Assembly: GCA_038118725.1 (NCBI GenBank)
Contig: JAYOIK010000102.1
Span: forward strand, 1-13,480
DNA from: JADHLJ01 sp038118725
Lineage (GTDB): Bacteria; Pseudomonadota; Alphaproteobacteria; Thalassobaculales; Thalassobaculaceae
DNA length: 13,480 nucleotides
Direction of reading: 5' to 3'
The position numbers and the translations under genes are program-made. The notes below the pieces were generated by a model. That model saw nothing but the letters and a program-made list of their open reading frames with translations, did not search any database and had not been told where the DNA came from. Of this stretch, positions 1 to 7,003 are shown piece after piece; position 1 is the stretch's first letter, and each line of letters opens with the position of its first letter.

Positions 1-9
1 CTAACCCAC

Positions 10-858
10 TTAGTATCCGAACCCACCCTGGCGCGCCTCTTCGGAGAAGCTGACGGTCACGCGCACCGCGTTGGGACCGGGATTGGGAATCTCGTATGCG
101 AAAGACAGAATGTCGCCGGGAACGAGCAACGCCGCCTCGGGCGTGTAGGGGGCGCTTTGCAGCTCCACGCCGGCCGCGTCCTTGATCACCGCCCGCAGCA
201 CCGGCACCGACTGCATGCGGTCGGTGTCATTGCGGATCTCTCCCTGGATCAACATCCGCTCGACCCCGCCTTCGGTCTTTCGCCAAGCCCCTACATTCTG
301 GATGATCAGTTCCTCTCCCGGCACCGGCACATGCAGGCCGATCGCGTCGAATAGTGGCGAAATCGCCGGCACCGCCGAAACCAGGGGTGCTCGGGCGCCG
401 ACCAAGCCACCGGGGATGATCAGCAGAAACACAACGGCCGCCGCGATCGCGATATAGCGGCCCCGTCGCGACGGTTTCGGCTCCGGTCCCAGCGGACGGC
501 GACGCGGTATCGGCGGCGCGTCGAAATCGTCCTCCGCGTCGGGATCAAGCTCGCCGCCGCCGAACATCGAGAAATCAACGTTCTCGCCATCGTCGGGAGC
601 CGTTTCGTCGGCGCCATCGCCGAAGTCGATCTCGGCCTCATCATCACCATCGGGTTCAGGCGGCGGCGCGGGCCCCTCGACCCTGTCCTCCGTTTCCTTC
701 GGCGCCGGTTTCGCGGGTTTGGGCGCGGGCTCTTCGGCGACCGGCATCTGATGCCATTTATGCTGGCATTGGCTGCATTTCAGCTTGCGGCCCTTCTCGG
801 GGATCGCGTTATCCGGAACATCGAAGCCGGACTCGCATTCTGGACATGTGATTCGCAT
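10..858 (-). CDS. MJ0042-type zinc-ribbon, single-pass membrane protein (DUF3426-like)
   Basis: The 282-residue product begins with a zinc ribbon: Cys5, Cys8, Cys28 and Cys31 form two CxxC knuckles (CPEC and CSQC). A Pro/Ala/Lys-rich and then strongly acidic linker follows (about 40-115), then a basic stretch (RRRP, SRRGR), one membrane helix at about 135-154, and a C-terminal domain of about 125 residues like DUF3426. The N-terminal ribbon should therefore be cytoplasmic and the C-terminal domain periplasmic. I chose the ATG at 858 because MRITCPEC is the canonical family start and an AGGG lies just upstream; the frame stays open to 975, but that extension has no family character. The gene is divergent from ftsE. 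Family members are often annotated only as zinc-ribbon proteins, and no reaction is known to me. A role linked to envelope or division is guessed from position only. Confidence 0.88.
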   Translation of the reverse strand: MRITCPECESGFDVPDNAIPEKGRKLKCSQCQHKWHQMPVAEEPAPKPAKPAPKETEDRVEGPAPPPEPDGDDEAEIDFGDGADETAPDDGENVDFSMFGGGELDPDAEDDFDAPPIPRRRPLGPEPKPSRRGRYIAIAAAVVFLLIIPGGLVGARAPLVSAVPAISPLFDAIGLHVPVPGEELIIQNVGAWRKTEGGVERMLIQGEIRNDTDRMQSVPVLRAVIKDAAGVELQSAPYTPEAALLVPGDILSFAYEIPNPGPNAVRVTVSFSEEARQGGFGY

Positions 859-1068
859 CGGAAACCCTGTCGATCCATCCGGTGGAAGTATAGCCGCGCG
901 CTTCATGATACAATAGCCACTCTGGAGCCGCGCGCCAACGCCACGCGGACCCTTAAGCCTTGCATTCCGGGTCATATCTGGAATGATTCGAGGACTAAAC
1001 GACGTTGGTCCAGAACCGCGTCGCGGTCGATAACACGAGCGTTACTTCAACGCGAAAGGTCGAGCCCG
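859..1068. promoter_or_regulatory. Divergent promoter region between zinc-ribbon gene and ftsE
   Basis: This 210-base non-coding gap separates two divergent genes and must hold the promoters for both. On the minus strand a TATACT hexamer (892-887) with TTGTAT (913-908) upstream is a possible but poorly spaced (15 bp) promoter for the zinc-ribbon gene. In the middle lies an inverted repeat, CATTCC (963-968) with GGAATG (980-985), separated by 11 bases; it overlaps a weak plus-strand TTGCAT (960-965). An AAAGG at 1056-1060, 8 bases before the GTG at 1069, serves ftsE. The promoter assignments are weak; that the region is a divergent intergenic gap is clear. Confidence 0.45.
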
Positions 1069-1800
1069 GTGGTCCGCTTCCAAAATGTCGAGATGCGTTA
1101 CGCCGTCGGGCCGCCCATTTTGCGGGACGTCAATTTCGAGCTGGAGTCCAACAGCTTTCATTTCCTGACCGGCAAGAGCGGCGCCGGTAAGTCGTCCTTG
1201 CTGAAGATGATCTATCTTGCCCTGGTTCCTACGCTTGGCCGGGTAACCCTGTTTGACCGTGACACCCGGACCTTGTCCCGCGTCGAGATCGCGGATTTTC
1301 GGCGACGGCTTGGAATTGTGTTCCAGGATTTTCGTCTGATCGAGCATCTTAGCGCCCGCGAAAACGTGGCGCTGCCGCTGAGGATCGCCGGCACCCGCGA
1401 GGCCGTGATCCGACGTCACGTGCCCGAACTCTTGGAATGGGTGGGCCTCTCGGACCACATGGACGCCCTGCCGAAAACCCTTTCCGGTGGCCAACAACAA
1501 CGTGTCGCGATCGCCCGAGCGGTGATCGCCCGCCCCGCGATCCTGTTGGCGGACGAACCCACCGGCAATGTCGATGATCGGATTGCGTTTCGGCTGCTAT
1601 ACCTGTTCGAGGAACTTCACCGCGCCGGCACAACGGTTCTGGTCGCCACCCATAACGATGCCCTTTGCGATGAATTCGCGCATCCCCGCTTGCATATCTC
1701 AGGCGGTATATTGAATCGGATAGGCCCGCCCGCGACGAACAAACCCACGATCAACTCCGGTCGGGTCGTGCCCTTCACGCGCGATCAAGCCGAGGCGTGA
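1069..1800 (+). CDS. ftsE: Cell division ATP-binding protein FtsE
   Basis: FtsE is the cytoplasmic ATPase of the FtsEX complex, which couples ATP hydrolysis to activation of septal peptidoglycan hydrolases through FtsX. The 243-residue product has every ABC landmark: Walker A GKSGAGKS (35-42), Q-loop Gln86 in VFQDF, signature LSGGQQQ (138-144), Walker B ILLADE (158-163), D-loop NVD and switch His195 (VATHN). The length fits the family. The start is GTG at 1069: it gives the usual FtsE opening MVRFQNVEMRY and has AAAGG 8 bases upstream, whereas the frame extended further upstream runs into the divergent gene and encodes nothing recognisable. Its stop codon touches the ribosome-binding site of ftsX, so the two are almost certainly co-transcribed and coupled. 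The ftsX neighbour separates it from the similar LolD-type ATPases. Confidence 0.96.
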   Translation: MVRFQNVEMRYAVGPPILRDVNFELESNSFHFLTGKSGAGKSSLLKMIYLALVPTLGRVTLFDRDTRTLSRVEIADFRRRLGIVFQDFRLIEHLSARENVALPLRIAGTREAVIRRHVPELLEWVGLSDHMDALPKTLSGGQQQRVAIARAVIARPAILLADEPTGNVDDRIAFRLLYLFEELHRAGTTVLVATHNDALCDEFAHPRLHISGGILNRIGPPATNKPTINSGRVVPFTRDQAEA

Positions 1801-1809
1801 GGAGGGGGC

Positions 1810-2742
1810 ATGGCGGGTTCGACATCAACCGAAATCGCCATCAGTCGGGGCGGCTCGGCGAGCTATCTCGGCTGGGTCGTCGGCGCCATGGTCTACGTCG
1901 CGGTCCTGGCCGCGGCCGGGGCGCTATTCGCCCAATCGGTGTCGGAACGCTGGGCTCTGTCGCTCAGCGGCGTGATTACGGTTCAGATCCCCGACGCCGA
2001 ACGGCCCGTCGATCCTAGTGGAACCGCCAGCCAGGACGGCGGCGACGGAATCTCGCGCCTGGCCGCTACCTTGGAGATCTTGCGAGCAACACCCGGGATC
2101 GGCCATTTGACGATCCTGGATCGGGACAGGGCGCGGGCACTCCTCGCTCCATGGCTGGGTGCGGATCTCGTTGGACAAATCGAACCGCCGGTCCTCGTGG
2201 ATCTTCGGTTGATGGATGAGAGAGCCGTCGACGTCACCGCCCTGCGTGACCGGTTAAGCCGGCGCGTCCCGGGCGTGGTAATCGATGATCACGGCGCCTG
2301 GCTTACGCGTGTCGCGGCGGTCACCAGGGCCGTCGAAAGGGGCGGATGGCTGATTGTGCTTCTCGTTGGCGGCGTCGCGACGATCTCGGTCATTTTCGCG
2401 GTACTGTCCGGACTGTCGGTGAACCGCGAGGTCGTGGAACTGTTACATCTGATGGGCGCGCGGGACGGTTATGTGGCCAAGCGGTTTCAAGGTTATGTGC
2501 TAATGGCCGCGTTGCCGGCCAGCGCGATCGCGGGCTGCCTGGCGGTGGCCACGATAGTGGCGATCGGCGCGATAGCACAACCCGAGCCGGATGGCACGGA
2601 GGCGATGCTACGGTTTGGTCGCATCGGCGGATTTCGACCGATGGACTGGATCATAATCTGCGCCATTCCCCTGGTTTTCGCGGGCTTTACCCTCGTTACG
2701 GCGCGCTTGGCGGCACTGGTTGCCTTACGACGTTTGGTGTAG
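1810..2742 (+). CDS. ftsX: Cell division membrane protein FtsX
   Basis: FtsX is the membrane subunit of the FtsEX division complex; its periplasmic loop passes the ATPase signal to peptidoglycan-hydrolase activators. The 310-residue protein has the expected four membrane helices: about 19-41, 178-203, 229-256 and 280-300, with a large extracytoplasmic domain (about 42-177) between helices 1 and 2 and the FtsX/MacB permease core in the C-terminal half. The ATG at 1810 is preceded by GGAGGGGG at 1801-1808, directly after the ftsE stop; the spacing from GGAGG is about 4 bases. Sequence identity in this family is low, so the call rests on topology plus position immediately after ftsE. The activator partner (an EnvC- or LdpF-like protein) is not in the window. 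Confidence 0.94.
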   Translation: MAGSTSTEIAISRGGSASYLGWVVGAMVYVAVLAAAGALFAQSVSERWALSLSGVITVQIPDAERPVDPSGTASQDGGDGISRLAATLEILRATPGIGHLTILDRDRARALLAPWLGADLVGQIEPPVLVDLRLMDERAVDVTALRDRLSRRVPGVVIDDHGAWLTRVAAVTRAVERGGWLIVLLVGGVATISVIFAVLSGLSVNREVVELLHLMGARDGYVAKRFQGYVLMAALPASAIAGCLAVATIVAIGAIAQPEPDGTEAMLRFGRIGGFRPMDWIIICAIPLVFAGFTLVTARLAALVALRRLV

Positions 2743-2758
2743 TGGGCGGACAACGGCA

Positions 2759-3400
2759 ATGACCATGGTGGTATCCCCCAATCAGACAAAAGCATCAAAG
2801 CATCAGGCCTCCCTGCGATTGGCGGCTTGTATCGGCCTGCTGGTGATTTTTATCTGGGGTGTCGGGTTCACACGGTTTATCGAGGCGGTCCCTCGGGTCG
2901 CGCCCAGTGACGCGGTCAAGGCGGATGCGATTGTCGTCCTGACCGGTGGCGCGCAACGGTTGGGGGCCGGGTTTCAGCTGCTGCGAGAGGGCCGCGGCGC
3001 CAGCCTGTTTGTTTCTGGCGTCCATGGTGATGTGAGGGCGAGTGACCTGCATGCCTTGGCGGTCCTGCACGAGACGGCCGAGGAGAAGGATCTCCCGCGC
3101 TGTTGCGTGGAGTTCGGTACCGAGGCGCAGGACACCAAGGGCAACGCCAAGGAAATCGCCGCTTGGGCGCGGGAGAAAAACCTCAAATCCCTGATCATGG
3201 TGACCAGCAACTACCACATGCAGCGTGCTTTTCTTGAACTGCGCGCCGCGTTGCCCGAGGTCCAGATGTATCGACACGCGGTTATCGCCCGAACCGTCAT
3301 GCTGGGAGACCTGTGGCGTTGGCCCAGTTCGCTGCTATTGCTTGCCGGCGAGTATCATAAATTTCTCTGGGCCGGCCTTCGGACGATTTTCGAGGCCTAA
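2759..3400 (+). CDS. YdcF/SanA/ElyC family (DUF218) membrane protein
   Basis: The 213-residue product has an N-terminal signal-anchor helix (about 19-38) followed by a DUF218 domain (about 56-200). Family hallmarks are DAIVVLTGG (56-64), SGVHGD (86-91), the Asp125-Thr126...Asn129 patch and VTSNYHMQRA (148-157) with His153 and Arg156. Members such as SanA and ElyC affect envelope permeability or peptidoglycan and lipid-carrier homeostasis; the biochemical activity is not settled. The gene begins 16 bases after ftsX, so it is probably the third gene of the ftsEX operon, which fits an envelope role. The start is uncertain: ATG at 2759 (used here), ATG at 2765, or an upstream in-frame codon at 2720 that would overlap ftsX; only a weak GGCGGA precedes 2759. 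Confidence 0.88.
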   Translation: MTMVVSPNQTKASKHQASLRLAACIGLLVIFIWGVGFTRFIEAVPRVAPSDAVKADAIVVLTGGAQRLGAGFQLLREGRGASLFVSGVHGDVRASDLHALAVLHETAEEKDLPRCCVEFGTEAQDTKGNAKEIAAWAREKNLKSLIMVTSNYHMQRAFLELRAALPEVQMYRHAVIARTVMLGDLWRWPSSLLLLAGEYHKFLWAGLRTIFEA

Positions 3401-3428
3401 GGAAGCGGAAACGAAGGGATAGACCGAA

Positions 3429-3444
3429 CCGGGGTTCGCCCCGG
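3429..3444 (+). terminator. UUCG-capped GC hairpin after the ftsEX-ydcF operon
   Basis: CCGGGG-TTCG-CCCCGG is a perfect 6-bp GC stem closed by a TTCG loop, 29 bases after the ydcF-like stop and before the nrdJ promoter. The position and stability fit transcription termination or mRNA 3'-end protection. No run of T follows, so it is not a classical intrinsic terminator. Confidence 0.45.
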
Positions 3445-3459
3445 CGATCCCACGAGGCC

Positions 3460-3488
3460 TTGCTCTTGGGGCGAAAACTGGGTATCCT
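3460..3488 (+). promoter_or_regulatory. Candidate sigma-70 promoter of nrdJ
   Basis: TTGCTC (3460-3465) and TATCCT (3483-3488) are separated by exactly 17 bases; they match the consensus at 3 of 6 and 4 of 6 positions. The predicted transcription start falls near 3495, just before the ribosome-binding site of nrdJ and inside the LexA-like box. It was inferred from spacing and position. Confidence 0.45.
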
Positions 3489-3494
3489 GATTTG

Positions 3495-3509
3495 GAACAA
3501 ATTAAGAAC
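3495..3509 (+). promoter_or_regulatory. Candidate LexA (SOS) operator, GAAC-N7-GAAC
   Basis: GAACAAATTAAGAAC is a perfect direct repeat of GAAC with a 7-base AT-only spacer; read on the other strand it is GTTC-N7-GTTC. This is the known LexA operator form of alphaproteobacteria. It lies 7 bases after the candidate -10 element and covers the predicted start of transcription, where a bound repressor would block initiation, and it is 15 bases before the nrdJ ATG. By simple expectation an 8-base pattern like this turns up about 0.4 times in 13 kb on both strands, so the promoter position rather than the match alone is the argument. Confidence 0.55.
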
Positions 3510-3524
3510 AAAAGGTTCATCCCC

Positions 3525-5834
3525 ATGAAGGGAATAGCGCCGATTTCCGGTCGCATTTGGGATCAGAAATATCGCTTCAAGGATGCCGACGGACGGCCCC
3601 GGGACCGCTCGCTATCGGATTCCTGGCGTCGGGTGGCGCGCGCGCTCGCGGCGGTGGAGGCGGAACCCAACCACTGGGAAAACCGCTTTCACGCGGCCAT
3701 GGACGATTTCCACTTTCTGCCGGCGGGCCGCATTCTCGCCGGCGCCGGAACCGAACGTTCGGTAACGCTTTTCAATTGTTTCGTCATGGGCACGATCGAG
3801 GACGACATGTCCGGCATCTTTTCGGCCCTGCGCGAGGCGGCCTTGACCATGCAGCAGGGCGGCGGGATCGGCTACGACTTCTCGACACTGCGTCCCAAGG
3901 GCGCGCCGGTGCGCGGCGTCGGCGCCAACGCCTCGGGGCCCCTCTCCTTCATGGATGTCTGGGACGCGATGTGCCGCACCATCATGAGCGCCGGCTCCAG
4001 GCGCGGCGCGATGATGGCGACCCTGCGCTGCGATCATCCCGATATCGAGGCTTTCATTGACGCCAAGCAAGACCCGGCGCGGCTTCGCATGTTCAATCTA
4101 TCGGTTCTTGTCACCGATGCCTTCATGGAAGCGGTGCGAGCCGGAGGGCCTTGGGACCTCGTCTTCGATGGCACCGTGTTTCGCACGGTCCAGGCCCGGG
4201 ATCTGTGGGATCGGATCATGCGATCAACCTATCTCGGCGCGGAGCCCGGGGTGATCTTCATCGACCGCATCAACCAGAGAAACAACCTCGCCTATTGCGA
4301 GGCGATCTCGGCGACCAATCCTTGCGGCGAACAGCCTCTGCCGCCCTACGGCGCGTGCCTGCTGGGGTCGATCAATCTGGCGCGCCTAGTCAACAAGCCC
4401 TTCGAAAGCGACGCGGCGCTGGACATGGAAGCACTCGCGGACCTGGTTCCGGTGGCGGTCCGGATGATGGACAATGTCGTCGATGTCTCGCGATTTCCGC
4501 TGCCCGAGCAGGCCGCCGAAGCGCGGGCCAAGCGGCGGATCGGGCTCGGCGTCACCGGGCTCGCCGATGCCCTGATCATGTGCGGCGCGCGATACGGATC
4601 GGCGGAGGCGGTGCGGCTGACCGAGACCTGGATGCGGGCGGTGCGCGACAACGCCTACCGCGCCTCCGTTGATCTGGCGCGCGAGAAAGGTCCGTTTCCG
4701 CTGTTCGACCGCGATCCCTATCTGGAAGGGGAATGCATCAAGGAATTGCCCGAGGATATCCGCGCGGGAATCGCCGAACACGGGATTCGCAACGCCCTAC
4801 TGACCTCGATCGCGCCGACCGGAACGATCTCGCTGCTGGCCGATAACGTTTCCTCTGGCCTGGAGCCGGTTTTCGCTTTCAGCTACGAGCGCGCGGTGCT
4901 GCAACCCGACGGCTCCAAAAGGACCGAGGAAGTGAGCGACCATGCCTATCGTCTTTATCGCATTCTGAAAGGCGAGGACGCGCCGCTGACGGATGCCTTC
5001 GTCGATGCCCAGACCCTGCGCCCCGAGGATCATGTGGTGATGCAGGCGGCGGTACAGAAATACGTCGACAGCTCGATCTCCAAGACCATCAATTGTCCCG
5101 AGGATATCGATTTCGAGGCCTTCAAGGATGTCTACCTCGCGGCCTATGATTCGGGCTGCAAGGGTTGCACGACCTATCGCCCGAATCCGGTGACCGGCGC
5201 GGTGCTCTCGGTCAAGGCCGATGCGCCGGAGACAAAGGAGGGCGCGACACCCGAGATCGCGAATCTCGGCACGACCGATGACGGCAATGTCGTACACATG
5301 GCCGCGCCCTTGGATCGACCATCGGAATTGCCGGGCAAGACCTACAAGATCAAATGGCCGGAAAACGATCACGCGATCTACATCACCCTGAACGATATCG
5401 TCCAGGACGGCCGGCGGCGGCCTTTCGAGATCTTCATCAACTCCAAGAACATGGAGCATTACGCCTGGACGGTGGCGCTGACCCGGATGATCAGCGCCGT
5501 GTTCCGCCGCGGCGGCGATGTCTCCTTCGTGGTCGAGGAATTGAAGGCGGTCTTCGATCCACGTGGCGGCGCCTGGATGGATAAGCGCTACGTCCCGTCG
5601 CTATTGGCGGCGATCGGCGGCGTGATCGAGGAACACATGATCGATATCGGTTTCCTCAAGGACCCGAACACCCTGGAGCTGAACTTCAACGCCGAGAAAA
5701 AAGTTGTCGGGCTTAGGGAAGGCGGCGCCGGGGGTAACGGTCTCGGGCAATGCCCGAAATGCGGCACCGCCGGTCTGCTACGCCAGGAAGGCTGCGATCT
5801 CTGCACAAACTGCGGGTTTTCGAAATGCGGCTAG
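3525..5834 (+). CDS. nrdJ: Adenosylcobalamin-dependent (class II) ribonucleotide reductase
   Basis: This enzyme makes deoxyribonucleotides from ribonucleotides using a cobalamin-generated thiyl radical and needs no oxygen. The 769-residue protein has the full class II active site: Asn265, Cys267 and Glu269 in NPCGEQPL (radical cysteine Cys267), and the redox pair Cys85 (FNCFV) and Cys278 (ACLLGSINL); the 11-residue spacing from Cys267 to Cys278 matches the pattern I recall for Thermotoga NrdJ. A TSCPD domain occupies about 600-710. The tail is a cysteine cluster (Cys743, Cys746, Cys757, Cys760, Cys763, Cys768) ending GFSKCG, likely a zinc ribbon plus the swinging cysteines that re-reduce the active site. 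I see no N-terminal ATP cone. The ATG at 3525 is chosen for AAAGG 9 bases upstream; a TTG at 3492 would overlap the LexA-like box. It is shorter than the roughly 1200-residue B12-dependent enzymes of many alphaproteobacteria. Confidence 0.96.
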   Translation: MKGIAPISGRIWDQKYRFKDADGRPRDRSLSDSWRRVARALAAVEAEPNHWENRFHAAMDDFHFLPAGRILAGAGTERSVTLFNCFVMGTIEDDMSGIFSALREAALTMQQGGGIGYDFSTLRPKGAPVRGVGANASGPLSFMDVWDAMCRTIMSAGSRRGAMMATLRCDHPDIEAFIDAKQDPARLRMFNLSVLVTDAFMEAVRAGGPWDLVFDGTVFRTVQARDLWDRIMRSTYLGAEPGVIFIDRINQRNNLAYCEAISATNPCGEQPLPPYGACLLGSINLARLVNKPFESDAALDMEALADLVPVAVRMMDNVVDVSRFPLPEQAAEARAKRRIGLGVTGLADALIMCGARYGSAEAVRLTETWMRAVRDNAYRASVDLAREKGPFPLFDRDPYLEGECIKELPEDIRAGIAEHGIRNALLTSIAPTGTISLLADNVSSGLEPVFAFSYERAVLQPDGSKRTEEVSDHAYRLYRILKGEDAPLTDAFVDAQTLRPEDHVVMQAAVQKYVDSSISKTINCPEDIDFEAFKDVYLAAYDSGCKGCTTYRPNPVTGAVLSVKADAPETKEGATPEIANLGTTDDGNVVHMAAPLDRPSELPGKTYKIKWPENDHAIYITLNDIVQDGRRRPFEIFINSKNMEHYAWTVALTRMISAVFRRGGDVSFVVEELKAVFDPRGGAWMDKRYVPSLLAAIGGVIEEHMIDIGFLKDPNTLELNFNAEKKVVGLREGGAGGNGLGQCPKCGTAGLLRQEGCDLCTNCGFSKCG

Positions 5835-5916
5835 GTCTTTGACGCGCCCGTCGCGGTTTTCGATTTTATCTTTTGGCGCGAGCCCCTAAATTCACTCACG
5901 ATATGCAATATGTACA

Positions 5917-5924
5917 CGAGGGAG
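5917..5924 (+). promoter_or_regulatory. Ribosome-binding site deciding the nitroreductase start
   Basis: GAGGGAGG lies 6 bases before the GTG at 5931. It falls inside the longer reading that would begin at ATG 5910, so it argues for GTG 5931 as the true start. Confidence 0.7.
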
Positions 5925-5930
5925 GCCGCC

Positions 5931-6509
5931 GTGGAGGCCATTGATCTGTTGACCACCCGCCGCTCGGTGCTGGTACGCCATCTGAGCGAACCCGGGCCGA
6001 GCCAGGACGACCTGAACCGTATTCTGGAGGCGGGTATGCGGGTTCCGGACCACGGCAAGATCGGGCCCTGGCGCATCCAAGTCATCAACAAGGCGGGACA
6101 AGCCGCCCTGGGAGAGTTATGCGCCAAGCTCTATGCCGAGGAACATGGCGAGCGCGCGAATGACAAGATGATCGAGTTCGAACGCGAACGACCGTCGCGC
6201 GCGCCGGTCCTGTTGGCCGTCACCGCGCGGCTGGAGGTTCCGCACAATATTCCGGAATTGGAACAGCGCCTGTCCGGCGGCGCGCTTTGCATGAATATCC
6301 TGAACGCCGCTCATGCGCTGGGATACGGCGCGCAATGGTTGACCGAGTGGCCGGCCTTCAATGACGAGGTCAAAAAGATGCTCGGCCATGAACCGTCGGT
6401 CGACATCATCGGCTTCATCTATATCGGCACGCCGACCCAGGAACCCAAGCCCCGCAGCCGCCCCGATTTCGGCGACGTGGTCAGCGAATGGTCCGGCCCG
6501 GCTGCCTGA
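5931..6509 (+). CDS. Nitroreductase family protein, YdjA-like
   Basis: The 192-residue protein is a small FMN-dependent NAD(P)H oxidoreductase of the nitroreductase fold, closest in pattern to E. coli YdjA. Its opening MEAIDLLTTRRS aligns with YdjA MDALELL.NRRS, and the phosphate-binding Arg10-Arg11-Ser12, the RVPDHGKIGPWR segment (37-48), GYGAQWLTEWP and GFIYIGTP are all family features. The GTG start at 5931 agrees with both the alignment and the strong GAGGGAGG; an in-frame ATG at 5910 would add seven residues with no counterpart. Natural substrates of this subfamily are unclear. It sits 96 bases after nrdJ in the same direction; TTGACG at 5839-5844 could be a -35 element, but no well-spaced -10 follows. 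It faces the convergent GNAT gene. Confidence 0.92.
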   Translation: MEAIDLLTTRRSVLVRHLSEPGPSQDDLNRILEAGMRVPDHGKIGPWRIQVINKAGQAALGELCAKLYAEEHGERANDKMIEFERERPSRAPVLLAVTARLEVPHNIPELEQRLSGGALCMNILNAAHALGYGAQWLTEWPAFNDEVKKMLGHEPSVDIIGFIYIGTPTQEPKPRSRPDFGDVVSEWSGPAA

Positions 6510-6516
6510 CGGGCCG
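6494..6516. terminator. Stem-loop between convergent nitroreductase and GNAT genes
   Basis: CGGCCCG (6494-6500) and CGGGCCG (6510-6516) form a perfect 7-bp GC stem with a 9-base loop that spans the nitroreductase stop codon. It lies in the 18-base convergent junction and could act on transcripts from both sides. No T-run flanks it on either strand, so the terminator role is inferred from position. Confidence 0.35.
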
Positions 6517-6527
6517 TCCGGAAAATC

Positions 6528-6986
6528 CTAGAGCGGCCTCACCAACTCGAGGCACGGAGTCGGGAAACCGACCACGTTTCCGGTAAAGCGTCGCGTCTCG
6601 GCATAGCCTAGCGCGGAATAGAAGGCATGCGCGTCCGTGTTGAAGGCCTCGGTCTCGATCCTGAGATGTCGATACCCGAGAGCACCGGCGCGGGCTTCCG
6701 CCGCGCACATCATCGCCCCACCTATCCCGCGACGCCTGAAGGCGGGATCGACATGCAGTGTCGAAACCTCGTCATCGGACAAGAGCGCGAACCCGGCTAT
6801 CGCGTCCTGGACGACGGCGACCAGACAATCCGACCAGAGTTGGTCCACGAAGTACTCGGCGATGGCATTGTCTCGCCAGGCCTTGTCGGCTTCGTCCGGC
6901 ATATGTGGTGCCCAGATCTCCGCCCAAGTGGCGTTCATGATCTCGGCGAGACGGCGTTGGTCTCCATCCCGCGCATCCCGGATCAT
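6528..6986 (-). CDS. GNAT family N-acetyltransferase
   Basis: The 152-residue product is a single-domain acetyl-CoA-dependent N-acetyltransferase. The N-terminal MIRDARDGDQRRLAEIM is a typical GNAT first strand and helix. Motif A runs from STLHVDPAFRRRGIGG (75-90), with the Arg-x-x-Gly-x-Gly pyrophosphate loop at 85-89, and motif B ends in the HAFYSALGYAE segment (120-130). The substrate cannot be told from sequence. It is the second gene of a minus-strand pair with the VOC gene. Two starts are possible: ATG at 6986 (used here, family-like N-terminus) or GTG at 7007, which would overlap the VOC stop by GTGA and suggest translational coupling; neither has a convincing ribosome-binding site. 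Its 3' end faces the nitroreductase gene. Confidence 0.88.
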   Translation of the reverse strand: MIRDARDGDQRRLAEIMNATWAEIWAPHMPDEADKAWRDNAIAEYFVDQLWSDCLVAVVQDAIAGFALLSDDEVSTLHVDPAFRRRGIGGAMMCAAEARAGALGYRHLRIETEAFNTDAHAFYSALGYAETRRFTGNVVGFPTPCLELVRPL

Positions 6987-7003
6987 GGCCTCAACCGCCA
7001 AGG

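Noticed and set aside
3401..3524. Cobalamin riboswitch or NrdR box upstream of nrdJ
   Set aside because: The leader after the predicted start is only about 30 bases and the whole gap is 124 bases, with no B12-box-like element and no NrdR-type ACACnATATnGTGT palindromes.
3750..3763. Perfect 14-base palindrome ACCGAACGTTCGGT inside nrdJ
   Set aside because: It is in conserved coding sequence, 225 bases into the gene, and needs no regulatory explanation; kept only as a coincidence.
4797..5459. Long minus-strand open frame (220 codons) inside nrdJ
   Set aside because: It lies wholly antisense to a well-conserved reductase, has no recognisable domain and is the type of shadow frame GC-rich codon use creates.
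5839..5871. Promoter TTGACG...TTATCT before the nitroreductase gene
   Set aside because: The -35-like hexamer is good but any acceptable -10 lies 20-21 bases away, outside normal spacing.
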